Source: Tsukamurella sp. PLM1 (GTDB lineage Bacteria; Actinomycetota; Actinomycetes; Mycobacteriales; Mycobacteriaceae). Taken from it: 64,000 bases of DNA. The position numbers and the translations under genes were made by a program. The stretch lies in NCBI RefSeq assembly GCF_023168325.1, contig NZ_AP025688.1, positions 124,001 to 188,000 on the forward strand, given 5' to 3'. How positions within the stretch are numbered: the first letter of the stretch is position 1; the number at the start of each line of letters is the position of its first letter. Of the stretch, positions 32,831 through 41,202 are shown piece after piece. Under the pieces are notes generated by a model. It did not search any database and had not been told where the DNA came from. It saw nothing but the letters and a program-made list of their open reading frames with translations.

Positions 32831-32846
32831 GCTCTAAAGTTAGAGC
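32831..32846. promoter_or_regulatory. TetR operator: perfect inverted repeat in divergent promoter
   Basis: GCTCTAAAGTTAGAGC is a perfect 7-bp inverted repeat with a 2-bp centre, in an AT-rich 84-nt gap between the TetR gene and the divergent SnoaL-like gene. On the + strand it lies between TTGTTG (about 32826) and TCTATC (about 32850), where a bound dimer would block polymerase. The adjacent TetR gene is the obvious candidate binder (inference). Confidence 0.75.
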
Positions 32847-32892
32847 GACTCTATCATGGAGGCGGCAAGAATCCCACCGAAGGAGGAATCCG

Positions 32893-33339
32893 ATGAACGA
32901 CCGTGATGCCGTCGCCGACGCGCAGCGCCGGTTCGACGATGCCGAGCTCCGTGACGACCGAGCGGCGCTCGATGAACTGATCGACGCCGGCTTCCTGTCG
33001 ATCGGCCCGAAGGGCTTCGTGCTCGACAAGGCGCAGTGGATCGCACGGCACGACCACTTCCGGTACCACGAACTCGACGTGTCCGAGATGGACGTGCGGA
33101 CGTTCCCCTCCGCGGCGATCGTCCGGAGCGTGCAGCGCAACCACGCCGACTCGTCGGGGCACGACGTCCGGATCGCGACCCGCGTCTCGCAGACCTGGGT
33201 GCAGCGGGCGGGCGCCTGGCGGATCGCCGGGATCCAGTTCAGCCCCTCGCCGACGCCTGAGCGGCGTCGTCGACTCAGGCGAGCGTGTCCACGAAGACCG
33301 CCGCGATGGCCTCGAGGCCGCGCTGGTCGTCCGGGGTGA
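32893..33339 (+). CDS. SnoaL/DUF4440-like small protein
   Basis: A protein of about 120-148 residues beginning MNDRDAVADAQRRFDDAELR, with ALDELIDAGFLSIGPKGFVL, ATRVSQTWVQRAGAWRIAGI and QFSP. This pattern is typical of NTF2-fold proteins of the DUF4440/SnoaL-like class. GAAGGAGG precedes the ATG. The open frame runs Arg-rich after QFSP and overlaps the convergent GAF gene by 65 bases, so the natural end is probably near 33260 and an indel may have removed the stop. It is divergent from the TetR gene and probably shares its operator. No enzymatic activity can be assigned. Confidence 0.65.
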   Translation: MNDRDAVADAQRRFDDAELRDDRAALDELIDAGFLSIGPKGFVLDKAQWIARHDHFRYHELDVSEMDVRTFPSAAIVRSVQRNHADSSGHDVRIATRVSQTWVQRAGAWRIAGIQFSPSPTPERRRRLRRACPRRPPRWPRGRAGRPG

Positions 33340-33769
33340 ACCGGGCGGGGTGATCGCTGTCGACGTCGAAGACGCCGACGAGGGCACCGTCGGGCCCGAT
33401 GCGCGGAACGACGAGCTCCGAACGCGTGGCCCCGTCGCAGGCGATGTGGTCGGGTACGGCGTGCACGTCGTCCACGCGCTGGGTCTCGCGACTGCGGGCC
33501 GCGGCGCCGCAGATCCCGCGCGAGAGCGGGATGCGGATGCATGCCGGCAGGCCCTGGAACGGCCCCACGACGAGATCCTCGCCGTCGAAGAAGTAGAAGC
33601 CGACCCAGTTGAGCCCGGGTACCGTCGCCATCACGAGGGCCGAGAGGTTCGCGGCGTTAGCCACCCGGTCGGGCTCGCCCGCGACGAGGGCCCGGGCGTA
33701 CTCGGCGAGCTCGGCGTAGCGCTCGGCGGGGTCGGCGGAGAGGTCGGGGAGCGTGAACGACACGCCCAC
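33275..33769 (-). CDS. msrC: GAF-domain free methionine-(R)-sulfoxide reductase
   Basis: Reduces free methionine-R-sulfoxide, an antioxidant repair function in the cytoplasm. At 164 residues it is a single GAF domain with the fRMsr pattern: NLSALVMATVPGLNWVGFYF, LVVGPFQGLPACIRIPLSRG, ICGAAARSRETQRVDDVHAV, HIACDGATRSELVVPRIGPD and LVGVFDVDSDHPARFTPDDQ. The conserved Cys residues in LPAC, GICG and IACD fit the family's redox cysteines. The ATG follows a weak ribosome site. It overlaps the end of the convergent SnoaL-like frame. Upstream of it lies a 355-nt region with promoters. Confidence 0.88.
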   Translation of the reverse strand: MGVSFTLPDLSADPAERYAELAEYARALVAGEPDRVANAANLSALVMATVPGLNWVGFYFFDGEDLVVGPFQGLPACIRIPLSRGICGAAARSRETQRVDDVHAVPDHIACDGATRSELVVPRIGPDGALVGVFDVDSDHPARFTPDDQRGLEAIAAVFVDTLA

Positions 33770-34124
33770 AAATTACGGGGTCCGACGGTGCGCCGTCATC
33801 CTTCCGCCGGGGCTGATTCTGGGTGCAGGCTGAGAGAGATCAAGGTTCCACGCAGTGTGAGCGATGTCCGAAAAACACCTATCGTACGTCCCGTGCCTGC
33901 GAATATGGATTGAGTTCGCGCTGCCGAGTAACGACACGGAACGGCGGTCCGACTAAGAGTTTGTCAGGAACTGAGATCTGGCATACAGTGCCTGTCGAGC
34001 ACTGATCCGCTTGTGAAGCCGTGGCACGGGGTCTTCCTGTGGTATCGGCCGGTCCCGGGTAACCGGGTTCGCGCAGGCGGTTAGGACGCGCCCACCGGGC
34101 GGACAACAAGGAAGAGAGTCTCGA
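33770..34124. other. 355-nt intergenic region before the first mycolyltransferase
   Basis: No ORF is supported here. The left part (about 33790-33850) is GC-rich and contains GGGTGCAGGCTGAGAG, which superficially resembles a TPP riboswitch but lacks the rest of that structure. The middle (33870-33990) is AT-richer and holds the strong promoter at 33961-33989. The last ~130 nt would be the untranslated leader of the mycolyltransferase, ending with a GAAGAGAG ribosome site. Confidence 0.6.
33961..33989 (+). promoter_or_regulatory. Near-consensus SigA promoter of mycolyltransferase 1
   Basis: TTGTCA (33961-33966), a 17-nt spacer and TACAGT (33984-33989) form one of the best housekeeping-type promoters in the window. 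Transcription should start near 33996, giving a leader of about 128 nt before ATG 34125. It has no in-phase nonamer array, unlike the promoter of the second copy. Confidence 0.65.
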
Positions 34125-35101
34125 ATGCGTATGCGCAACGGCTGGGCCAAGAAGGCCACCGCCGCCGCGGTCACCGTGGCTGCCATTCCGGCCCTGACGA
34201 TCGCCGGCACGGGCGCCGCGAACGCTTGGGGTCCGGGCAGCGCCAAGAACCCCCGAAGGGCTTCAAGCAGGCCTTCGTCAACGGCGCCGGCATGCCGAAC
34301 GTGAAGGTTCGCAGCTGGGCCTCGACCACCACCGCGCCGAGCAAGGCCCCCACCGTCGTGTTCCTCGACGGTCTGCGCGCCACCTGGGACGTGTCGGGCT
34401 GGGAGCGCGACGCGAACGTGGCCTTCCTGTCGCAGAAGGGCATCAACGTCGTCATGCCCGTCGGCGGCACGTCGAGCTGGTTCACCGATTGGCAGGCGCC
34501 GTCGTCGACCAACCGTCAGCCGTACCGCTACACCTGGGCGTCGTTCCTCAAGAACAGCCTCCCGCAGTACATCAAGAGCCTCGGATTCAGCGACAACGTG
34601 TCGCTGGTCGGCCTGTCGATGTCGGGTAGCGCGGCCATCATCAACACGGTCGAGTCGAACGGCTACTACAAGCGCGCCGCGTCGCTTTCGGGCCTGAACA
34701 ACATCTCGGCGCCGGGCATCCCGATCGCCGTCGGCATCGCATCGCTGGATTCGGGCGGCTACAACGCCGGCCTGGACATGTGGGGCGGCCCGTTCGACGC
34801 GCGCTGGGCCAAGAACGACCCGACCGTTCAGGTGAACCGCCTGAAGAACATCCCGCTGTGGATCTCGGCCGGCAACGGCGTCTTCGGCAAGTACACCCCG
34901 AACCCGGGCCCCGCCGACGTCATCCAGGGCGTGCCGCTCGAGTGGCTCGCGCTGTCGCAGTCGCGCTCCTTCCAGGGTGCGGCGCAGCGCGCGGGCCTGA
35001 AGAAGGTCCACTACGACTTCCCGCCGGCCGGTACTCACACGTGGGGCTACTGGCAGGACCAGGTGTGGCAGATGCAGCGCACCGGGTGGTTCTCGAAGTA
35101 G
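34125..35101 (+). CDS. Antigen-85-type mycolyltransferase, tandem copy 1
   Basis: Secreted enzyme expected to exchange mycolates between trehalose monomycolate and trehalose or arabinogalactan. The signal peptide is MRMRNGWAKKATAAAVTVAA with a cleavage region near GTGAANAWG. The mature part shows VFLDGLRATWDVSGW, VVMPVGGTSSWFTDW, LVGLSMSGSAAI (nucleophile Ser), GVPLEWLALSQ (probable catalytic Glu) and AGTHTWGYWQDQ (His). The frame shifts near 34248: AAGAACCCCCGAAG here against AAGAACCCGCCGAAG in copy 2, a clear one-base loss. It has its own promoter and a strong terminator (35128-35169). It lies outside the main mycolate cluster. Confidence 0.92.
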
Positions 35102-35127
35102 TTCGTCGCGACCCACGAACGGATCAC

Positions 35128-35169
35128 ACGACAAGCGGCCTCGTTCGGACGAGCGGGGCCGCTTGTCGT
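35128..35169 (+). terminator. Terminator hairpin after mycolyltransferase 1
   Basis: A perfect 13-bp stem, ACGACAAGCGGCC (35128-35140) paired with GGCCGCTTGTCGT (35157-35169), continues into an inner CTCGT/ACGAG stem with loop TCGG. No long T tract follows, which is usual for this phylum. It separates the two tandem mycolyltransferase genes. Confidence 0.85.
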
Positions 35170-35262
35170 ATTGTGATGGGGATGACTTTCCTGAGGAATA
35201 TGGGATCGTCTGTAACGCCTAACCCTGTGAACTCGATGAGATCCAGGGAAAGAATCGCTCAT

Positions 35263-35325
35263 GTGACACGTGTGATTAGTGTGACTTGAGAGACCAATGA
35301 TGTTAGAGTGACACCTGTGACTTGG
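35263..35325 (+). promoter_or_regulatory. Seven-unit 9-nt direct-repeat array at the mycolyltransferase 2 promoter
   Basis: Seven nonamers abut in exact 9-nt phase from 35263 to 35325: GTGACACGT, GTGATTAGT, GTGACTTGA, GAGACCAAT, GATGTTAGA, GTGACACCT and GTGACTTGG. Five begin GTGA. The fifth unit contains TTAGAG(T), a plausible -10, placed 18 nt after the start of a GTGAC unit. The array at 5397-5450 has the same 18-nt offset from GTGAC to GRTGTTAG. Cooperative binding of a response regulator on one DNA face is suggested. MtrA is the leading candidate because fbpB is a reported MtrA target in M. tuberculosis. Confidence 0.65.
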
Positions 35326-35400
35326 CTCGGCTGCTCCATGGCCGGCCGTCCGGTCCACGAGCAGATGCGCGGAGACGCGTGAAAAAGGAGAGGTCAGCTA

Positions 35401-36361
35401 TGCGAGCAGCCTGGGGTAAGCGAGCGGGTGCGGCGGTACTCACCGCGGCGATGGTTCCCGCCCTCGCCGGTATGGGTGCCGGCGTCGCCGGCGCTTGGGG
35501 TCCGGGGTCGGCGAAGAACCCGCCGAAGGGCTTCAAGTCCGAGAAGGTCGACGGCGCGGGCATGCCCGCCGTGACCGTGCGTTCGTGGGCTTCCACCACG
35601 ACCGACCCGTCGAAGGCGCCCACCGTGGTGTTCCTCGACGGCCTGCGTGCCACGCAGGACGTCTCCGGCTGGGAGCGCGACTCCAACGTCGCCTTCCTGT
35701 CGCAGAAGGGCATCAACGTCGTCATGCCCGTCGGCGGCACGGCCAGCTTCTACACGAACTGGGCGAACACCTCCAAGCACGGCAACGGCACCTACAAGGC
35801 CACGTGGGGCAACTTCCTCGCGACGAGCCTGCCGAACTACATCAAGTCGCGCGGCTTCTCGAGCAACATCTCCCTCGTCGGTATCTCGATGGGTGGCGGC
35901 GCCGCGCTGATCAACGCCGCGAACAACCCGGGCGTGTACAAGCGCGCAGCTGCGCTGTCGGGCTTCCTGAACACCTCGGCCCCGGCATGCCGGTCGCCGT
36001 CGGTGTCGCGATGCTGGATGCGGGCGGCTACAACGTCCTCGATATGTGGGGCGGCCCGTTCGACGCCAACTGGGCGAAGAACGACCCGACCGTGCAGGCC
36101 GCGCGCCTGAAGGGCATCCCGCTGTGGATCACCGCCTCGACCGGTGAGCCCGGCAAGTACACCCCGAACCCGACCCCGGCCGACATCGTCCAGGGCGTGC
36201 CGCTGGAGATCCTGGCCAAGTCGCAGTCGGAGGCCTTCAAGGCCGCCGCTGACAAGGCCGGCGTCAAGGCTCACTACGACTTCTCGTCGGTGGGCACGCA
36301 CACGTGGGGCTACTGGAGCGACCAGGTGTGGCAGATGCAGCGCACCGGTTGGTTCAACTGA
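35401..36361 (+). CDS. Antigen-85-type mycolyltransferase, tandem copy 2
   Basis: Secreted paralogue of the preceding gene with the same overall design. The signal peptide is MRAAWGKRAGAAVLTAAMVP ending near GAGVAGAWG. Catalytic blocks are VFLDGLRATQDVSGW, VVMPVGGTASFYTNW, LVGISMGGGAAL (Ser), GVPLEILAKSQ (probable Glu) and VGTHTWGYWSDQ (His). AAAAAGGAGAGG is a strong ribosome site for ATG 35401. The frame shifts near 35985 (NTSAP to GMPVAVGVAM), where copy 1 reads ISAPGIPIAVGIA, so one base is missing. It has its own promoter array and a terminator at 36388-36419, so it is regulated separately from copy 1. Confidence 0.92.
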
Positions 36362-36387
36362 ACCCCGCGCTGACGTAACGTTCGCAA

Positions 36388-36419
36388 GGAAGGCCCCGGG
36401 CACCCGCCCGGGGCCTTCC
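36388..36419 (+). terminator. Terminator hairpin after mycolyltransferase 2
   Basis: A perfect 14-bp inverted repeat, GGAAGGCCCCGGGC (36388-36401) and GCCCGGGGCCTTCC (36406-36419), with a 4-nt loop, 27 bases after the stop. It closes the tandem mycolyltransferase unit and insulates the citE-like gene. Confidence 0.85.
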
Positions 36420-36475
36420 GGCGTGTCGGTACTGTTGTCTGTCGAGCCCCACACGAGAAGCCCGAGGTTGCAGCC

Positions 36476-37408
36476 ATGACCCCGCCGTCCCCCACGCCGC
36501 CCGAGGCCGACGAGCCCGTCGGTTTCCGCATCGACCCCGTGCTCGCGCGCAGCTGGCTCCTGGTCAACGCGGCGCAGCCCGAGCGGTTCGACGCGGCGGC
36601 CCGCTCCCGGGCCGACATCGTGGTGCTGGACATCGAGGACGCGGTCGCGCCCAAGGACAAGGTCGCCGCGCGCGCGAACGTGGTCGAGTGGCTCAGCCGC
36701 GACGTCGACGGTAAGCCGAACGACGGCTGGGTGCGCGTGAACGGGTTCGGCACGCAGTGGTGGGCGGACGACCTGGAGGCGCTGCGCGGCGCGAAGCACC
36801 TCGGCGGCGTGATGCTGGCGATGGTCGAATCGATGGACCACGTGACCGAGACGGCGAAGCGGCTGCCGGACACGCTCATCGTCGCACTGGTGGAGACGGC
36901 CCGGGGCCTCGAGCGGATCAGTGAGATCGCGTCCGCCAAGGGCACATTCCGCCTGGCGTTCGGTATCGGCGACTTCCGTCGGGACACGGGCTTCGGCGGC
37001 GAGCCCGCCACCCTCGCGTACGCGCGGTCGCGGTTCACCATCGCCGCGAAGGCTGCGCATCTGCCGAGTGCGATCGACGGCCCGACGGTGGGCTCGAAGG
37101 GGCTGCTGCTCAGCGAGGCGACCGCGGTGTCGGCCGAGTTCGGCATGACCGGCAAGATCTGCCTGACACCCGATCAGTGCCACCCGGTCAACGAGGGGCT
37201 GAGCCCCTCGCAGGAGGACATCCGCTGGGCACGCGAGTTCTTCGCCGAGTTCGACCGCGCCGGCGGCGAGATCCGCAACGGGTCCGACCTGCCGCGCATC
37301 GCCCGCGCCACGAAGATCCTCGACCTGGCGCGCGCCTACGGGATCGAGGCCGCCGAGGGGCTCGAGGGCGAGCACGCCCCGGCACCGTCGGACACCTTCC
37401 ACTACTGA
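36476..37408 (+). CDS. HpcH/HpaI aldolase / citrate lyase beta-like (CitE) protein
   Basis: TIM-barrel lyase of the CitE/HpcH family (310 residues), whose members cleave or form C-C bonds of acyl-CoA thioesters such as malyl-CoA or citramalyl-CoA. Family blocks are RSWLLVNAAQPERFDAA, ADIVVLDIEDAVAPKDK (acidic Mg2+ ligand region), RVNGFGTQWWADDLEAL, LIVALVETARGLERI (Glu ligand), LAFGIGDFRRDTGFGG, GSKGLLLSEATAVSAEFG and GKICLTPDQCHPVNEGLSPS. The frame is intact from ATG 36476 to the stop. The upstream terminator and a convergent downstream gene make it a single-gene unit. The substrate cannot be specified. Confidence 0.87.
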   Translation: MTPPSPTPPEADEPVGFRIDPVLARSWLLVNAAQPERFDAAARSRADIVVLDIEDAVAPKDKVAARANVVEWLSRDVDGKPNDGWVRVNGFGTQWWADDLEALRGAKHLGGVMLAMVESMDHVTETAKRLPDTLIVALVETARGLERISEIASAKGTFRLAFGIGDFRRDTGFGGEPATLAYARSRFTIAAKAAHLPSAIDGPTVGSKGLLLSEATAVSAEFGMTGKICLTPDQCHPVNEGLSPSQEDIRWAREFFAEFDRAGGEIRNGSDLPRIARATKILDLARAYGIEAAEGLEGEHAPAPSDTFHY

Positions 37409-37417
37409 GCCCGGTCT

Positions 37418-37461
37418 GCCGGCCGGGCGAGCCGCGCCCGGCCGGCCGGGCGAGCCGCGCC
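37418..37461 (+). repeat. Perfect 21-nt direct repeat in convergent intergenic region
   Basis: GCCGGCCGGGCGAGCCGCGC plus one further C occurs at 37418-37438 and again at 37441-37461, two bases apart. It lies between the convergent citE-like and yceI genes, just before the terminator hairpin at 37509-37548. No coding function is apparent. Confidence 0.8.
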
Positions 37462-37508
37462 GCTGAGTGCCTGCCCGCGGAGAGCGCGACGGCCGCGGAA
37501 ACGACGAA

Positions 37509-37548
37509 CTCCCGGCCCGCACGCACCAGGGTCTGCGGCGGCCGGGAG
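37509..37548. terminator. Bidirectional terminator between citE-like and yceI genes
   Basis: CTCCCGGCC (37509-37517) pairs with GGCCGGGAG (37540-37548), and inner CGCA/TGCG pairing extends the stem. It sits between two converging genes, 16 bases from the yceI stop, and can serve both. Confidence 0.7.
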
Positions 37549-37563
37549 CTCGGCGAGCGGCGA

Positions 37564-38099
37564 TCAGGCCTGGCGCAGCGCCTCGATCTCCAGGGTGAGG
37601 GTGACCTTGTCGCCGACCACCTTGCCGCCGGTCTCCAGCGGCATCTCGATGGAGATCCCGAAGTCCTGCCGGGTGATCACGGTCTTCGCCTCGAAGGCTG
37701 CGACCTCGCCCGGCCCATGCCGGGGTTGGTGCCCAGGAACTCGAGGTCGAACTCCACGGGCTTGGTGACGCCGCGCAGCGTGAGATCGCCGGCCAGCACG
37801 AAGTCCGACCCCTTCTGGGTGACGCCGGTCGAGACGAAGGTGGCCTTCGGGTGGTTCTCGGCGTCGAAGAAGTCGGCGGTCCGGATGTGCGCGTCGCGCT
37901 GCGCGTTGCGAGTGCTCACCGTGGTCACGTCGACCTCGGCGGTGAGCGACGCGGTGCCGTCCTCCGCCACGGTGATCGTGCCGGAGAACTCGCCGAACTG
38001 GCCCTTGACCTTGCTGACCATCAAGTGGCGCACGGAGAACTCGACGGACGAGTGGACCGGGTCGACGACGTACGTTCCGGGGGTGAGGGTGGCGCTCAT
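37564..38099 (-). CDS. YceI-family protein
   Basis: Lipocalin-like YceI family protein, which binds polyisoprenoid or other hydrophobic molecules. It opens MSATLTPGTYVVDPVHSSVE and continues FSVRHLMVSKVKGQFGEFSG and HIRTADFFDAENHPKATFVS. The tail is TVITRQDFGISIEMPLETGG, then VTLTLEIEALRQA. The joined length is about 178 residues. The frame shifts near 37715, read as a lost base in a G/C run. GAAGGAG precedes the ATG. No signal peptide is present, so it is probably cytoplasmic here. It is transcribed away from the VOC protein's stop and alone. Confidence 0.85.
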
Positions 38100-38208
38100 G
38101 GTTGCTCCTTCGATCGTTGAATCTCAAGACTTACCCAGCATAACCGGACTGCGGTCCGAGCTATTCCGGAGTTCGTGAATTCGACGCGATCACCCGTCGA
38201 GCGGCGAG

Positions 38209-38576
38209 CTACTGCGCCCCGTGGAACACCGCCTCGACGTTGTTTCCGTCGGGATCGCGGACGAAGGCGCCGTAGTAGCCGGGGTGGTATTCCGGCCACA
38301 GCCGCGGCGCGTGCAGCGACTCGGCTCCCAGCTCCAGCGCCTTCGCGTGGAACGCGTCCACGGTCGCCGTGTCCGGCGCGGTGAACGCGAAGTGCGCCTC
38401 CCGGTTCGAGGTGCCCTCCGCGGCGCCCGAGATCCAGAAGTCGGGCGTAGTGGTGCCGTACCCGACCGCCACGTCGTAATCCATGACGCGCCGGGCGCCA
38501 GGACGCCGAGCACGCCGTCGTAGAAGCGCTTCGCGCCTTCCAGGTCCGCGCAGTTGATGCCGAAGTGGTCGATCAT
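38209..38576 (-). CDS. VOC-family (glyoxalase-like) protein
   Basis: Vicinal-oxygen-chelate fold protein of about 122 residues: MIDHFGINCADLEGAKRFYD, then GVLGVLAPGA. After a frame change near 38495 come DFWISGAAEGTSNREAHFAF, TATVDAFHAKALELGAES and YYGAFVRDPDGNNVEAVFHG. The His in DHFG, the His in REAHFAF and the Glu in VEAVF fit the metal-binding pattern of glyoxalase/dioxygenase-type proteins. The substrate is unknown. It lies downstream of ptsI in the same direction (74-base gap after that stop) and may be a separate unit. Confidence 0.8.
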
Positions 38577-38650
38577 CCCGGGTCTCCTCGGTTCAGGGCG
38601 GGCGCGGCGCGTCCGTGTGAGAGGTGTAGCAGTCATCACTGACAGATTCC

Positions 38651-40329
38651 TCAGGCGAGGGCGGCCCGGGCCGCGTCGCGGGCGGACTGCGGATCGGGCG
38701 CGGCGACTGCGGCCTCGGCGGCCCACCGGCACTGCTGCAGCGTGACGCCGCCCACCCGCGCGCCGACGGCGGCGGCGGCGCCGGCCGCGCACGAGAGCGA
38801 GCTGACGCCCGGCCCACGAGGACGCAGGCCAGCAGCGGGTCCGCGGCGGCCTCGCCGCACACGCCCACGGGCTTGTCCGCGTCGGTGCCGGCCTTCGCCG
38901 TGAGCTGGATCAGCCGCAGGACCGCGGGCTGCCACGGATCGGTGAGCGCGGCCAGTTCGGTGCTCATCCGGTCGGCGGCCATGGCGTACTGGGTGAGGTC
39001 GTTGGTGCCGATCGAGACGAAGTCCACCTCCGCGAGCACGGCGTCTGCGCACAGGGCCACGGCCGGGACCTCCACCATCACACCCGCCGTCAGCCCGCGG
39101 GCGCGCACTTCCGGAGAACTCCCGGGCCTCGGCCGCCGTCGCGATCATCGGGGCCATCACCCACGGCTGTGCGGGCGCGCCCTCGGCGGCCGAGGCGATC
39201 GCGTCCAGTTGCCGCTCCAGCAGTCCGGGGTCGCCGTCGGCGATCCGGATGCCGCGCACGCCCAGCGCCGGGTTCTCCTCCTCGCCGTGCTCGACGAACT
39301 TCAACGGCTTGTCCGACCCGGCGTCCAGCGTGCGGATCACGACCTTCCGGCCGGGGAACGCGTCGATCACCTCGCGGTACAGGGACGCCTGCTCGTCCAC
39401 CGACGGCTCGTCGGCCCGGTCGAGGAAGGCGAGCTCGGTGCGGAACAGGCCCACGCCCTCCACCTGGCGTTCGGCGGCCGCGCGGGCCGTCGTGCCGTCC
39501 TGGACGTTCGCGAGGATCGCGACGGCGGCACCGTCGGACGTGTGACCGGGCCCGCGCCAGCGGGCGATCTCGGCCGCTTGCCGCGCCGACTGCTCGACGA
39601 GGGCGTTCGCCTCCACGGCGTCCGGGTCGACGGTGACGGTGCCCGCCCCGCCGTCGAGCAGCACGGGCACGCCCGCGTCGACGGTGCCGGCCTCCGCGAG
39701 CCCCACGATGCACGGGATGCCGAGCTGCCGGGCGATGATCGCGGTGTGGCTGGTGGGGCCGCCGAGCCGGGTGCCGATGCCCACCATGAGTGCGGGATCG
39801 AGGCCGGCGGTGTCGGCCGGCGCGAGGTCGTCGGCCAACAGGATCGACGGTGCGTCCGGCACCGGGACGCCGGGCTCGGGGCCGCCGAGGAGCTCGGCGA
39901 CCACGCGGTCGCGCACGTCCCGCAGGTCGGTCACGCGTTCGGCCATCAGTCCGCCGATCTTGGTGAACATGTCCGCGAACTGCTCGGTGGCGTGGCCACG
40001 GCGTTCGCCGCGGGGGTGCCGGCCCGGATCAGCTTCTCCGTGGTGCCGATCCACGCCTTGTCGGAGGCCAGGCCGGCGTTCGCGCCGAGCACCTCGGCCG
40101 CGGCGCCCTGGGCCTGCGCCGCCCGCAGGCGCAGGCGGTCGGCCACCGCCTGCGCGGCGGTCGAGAACCGGGCGGCCTCGGCGTCGCGGTCGTCCTCCGG
40201 CAGGTCGACGGCGGGCGGCACCTCCGGTCGGGCGCCCGGCCACATGACGGGGGCGTAGGCGACGCCCGGCACCACCGGGGTGCCGGTCAGGATGCGGGTA
40301 CCGGACGCGGTCGACTGCTGTGGACTCAT
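38651..40329 (-). CDS. ptsI: Phosphoenolpyruvate-protein phosphotransferase (PTS enzyme I)
   Basis: Takes phosphate from PEP and passes it to HPr, the entry step of the sugar phosphotransferase system. Blocks: N-terminal ILTGTPVVPGVAYAPV, the phosphorylated His in LGGPTSHTAIIARQLGIPCI, GVGLFRTELAFLDR and LDAGSDKPLKFVEHGEEENP, the PEP-site signature DFVSIGTNDLTQYAMAADR and the Cys of PVGVCGEAAADP. The total is about 559 residues as expected. Three frame changes (about 39990, 39110 and 38812) all sit next to G/C runs, so the gene is taken as intact. It is divergent from fruR across a 102-nt AT-rich control region. Its partner HPr lies at the end of the opposite operon. Confidence 0.93.
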
Positions 40330-40431
40330 GTGACCCAGATTACGAAATCCTCTTGACTTGTCAACAAGAACAGGCGTAAAAACAGATTAGACAAAGAGAA
40401 AACCACAGAAAGCAACGAACTCGGAGGGGCG
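40330..40431. promoter_or_regulatory. Shared AT-rich control region between ptsI and fruR
   Basis: A markedly AT-rich 102-nt divergent region. It contains the palindrome TTGACTTGTCAA (40353-40364), which can supply a -35 in both directions. To its right are several A-rich direct repeats (AAACAGATTAGA, GACAAAGAG, CCACAGAAAG). A DeoR-type repressor such as the adjacent FruR probably binds here to co-ordinate both transcripts, released by fructose 1-phosphate (inference from the family). Confidence 0.6.
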
Positions 40432-41202
40432 ATGTACGCGGAGGAAAGACAGCGCGCGATCGGTGAGCTGGTCAGCGGCCGCGGCCGCGCCTCGGTCGTC
40501 GAGCTGGCGGAGCGGTTCGACGTGACGCCCGAGACGGTCCGTCGCGATCTCGATGTGCTCGAGCGGCTCGGCGGCGTGCGCCGGGTGCACGGCGGCGCGG
40601 TGGCGGCGGGTGTGCTCGCCGGCACCGAGCCCGGGGTGGGGGAGCGCGAGGTCACCAACGCCGACGCCAAGCGGGCGATCGGCCACGCGGCCCGTCGCTT
40701 CCTTCCGCCGGCGGGCGGCTCGGTCCTGCTCGACGCCGGCACCACCACCATCGCCGCGGCGCGCGAGATGCCCGCCGGCCTGCGCATCACGGCGATCACG
40801 AACTCGGTGCCCGTCGCCGCGACGCTCGCCGGACGAGACGGGATCGAGCTGCGCCTGCTCGGCGGACGCGTACGGGGCCTGACCCAGGCGGCGGTCGGCG
40901 CCGGAACCGTCGCCGAGGTCGCCGCGCTGCACGCGGATGTCGCGCTCATCGGCACGAACGGCCTGAGCGCAGCACGGGGCCTGTCCACCCCCGACGCCGA
41001 CGAGGCCGCGATCAAGCGCGCGCTGATCGCCGCCGCCGACTTCGTCGTTCTGCTCACCGACGCGGCGAAGTTCGACCGCGAGTCCCTGGTCGGCTTCGCC
41101 GGGCTCGACTCGATCGACGTCCTGGTCACCGACACCGCCCCCACGGGTGCGCTCGCCGCGGCGCTGGCCGACCACGGCGTCGACGTGGAGGTCGTCCGAT
41201 GA
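40432..41202 (+). CDS. fruR: DeoR-family sugar regulator (FruR-type)
   Basis: Repressor of the DeoR/GlpR family, 256 residues. The N-terminal winged helix is MYAEERQRAIGELVSGRGRA followed by VVELAERFDVTPETVRRDLD and VLERLGGVRRVHGGAV. The C-terminal sugar-phosphate sensor (DeoRC) has SVLLDAGTTTIAAAREMP, ITNSVPVAATLAGRD, RLLGGRVRGLTQAAVG, ALIGTNGLSAARGLSTPD and FVVLLTDAAKFDRESLVGFA. The stop overlaps the fruK start by 4 bases (ATGA). Being first in the fructose operon, it most likely represses this operon and possibly the divergent ptsI gene. Confidence 0.9.
   Translation: MYAEERQRAIGELVSGRGRASVVELAERFDVTPETVRRDLDVLERLGGVRRVHGGAVAAGVLAGTEPGVGEREVTNADAKRAIGHAARRFLPPAGGSVLLDAGTTTIAAAREMPAGLRITAITNSVPVAATLAGRDGIELRLLGGRVRGLTQAAVGAGTVAEVAALHADVALIGTNGLSAARGLSTPDADEAAIKRALIAAADFVVLLTDAAKFDRESLVGFAGLDSIDVLVTDTAPTGALAAALADHGVDVEVVR

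Noticed and set aside
33815..33870. TPP-riboswitch-like words GGGTGC...CTGAGAG before the first mycolyltransferase
   Set aside because: The second conserved half (ACCTGATCTGG-like and the closing stem) is absent and the downstream gene is unrelated to thiamine.
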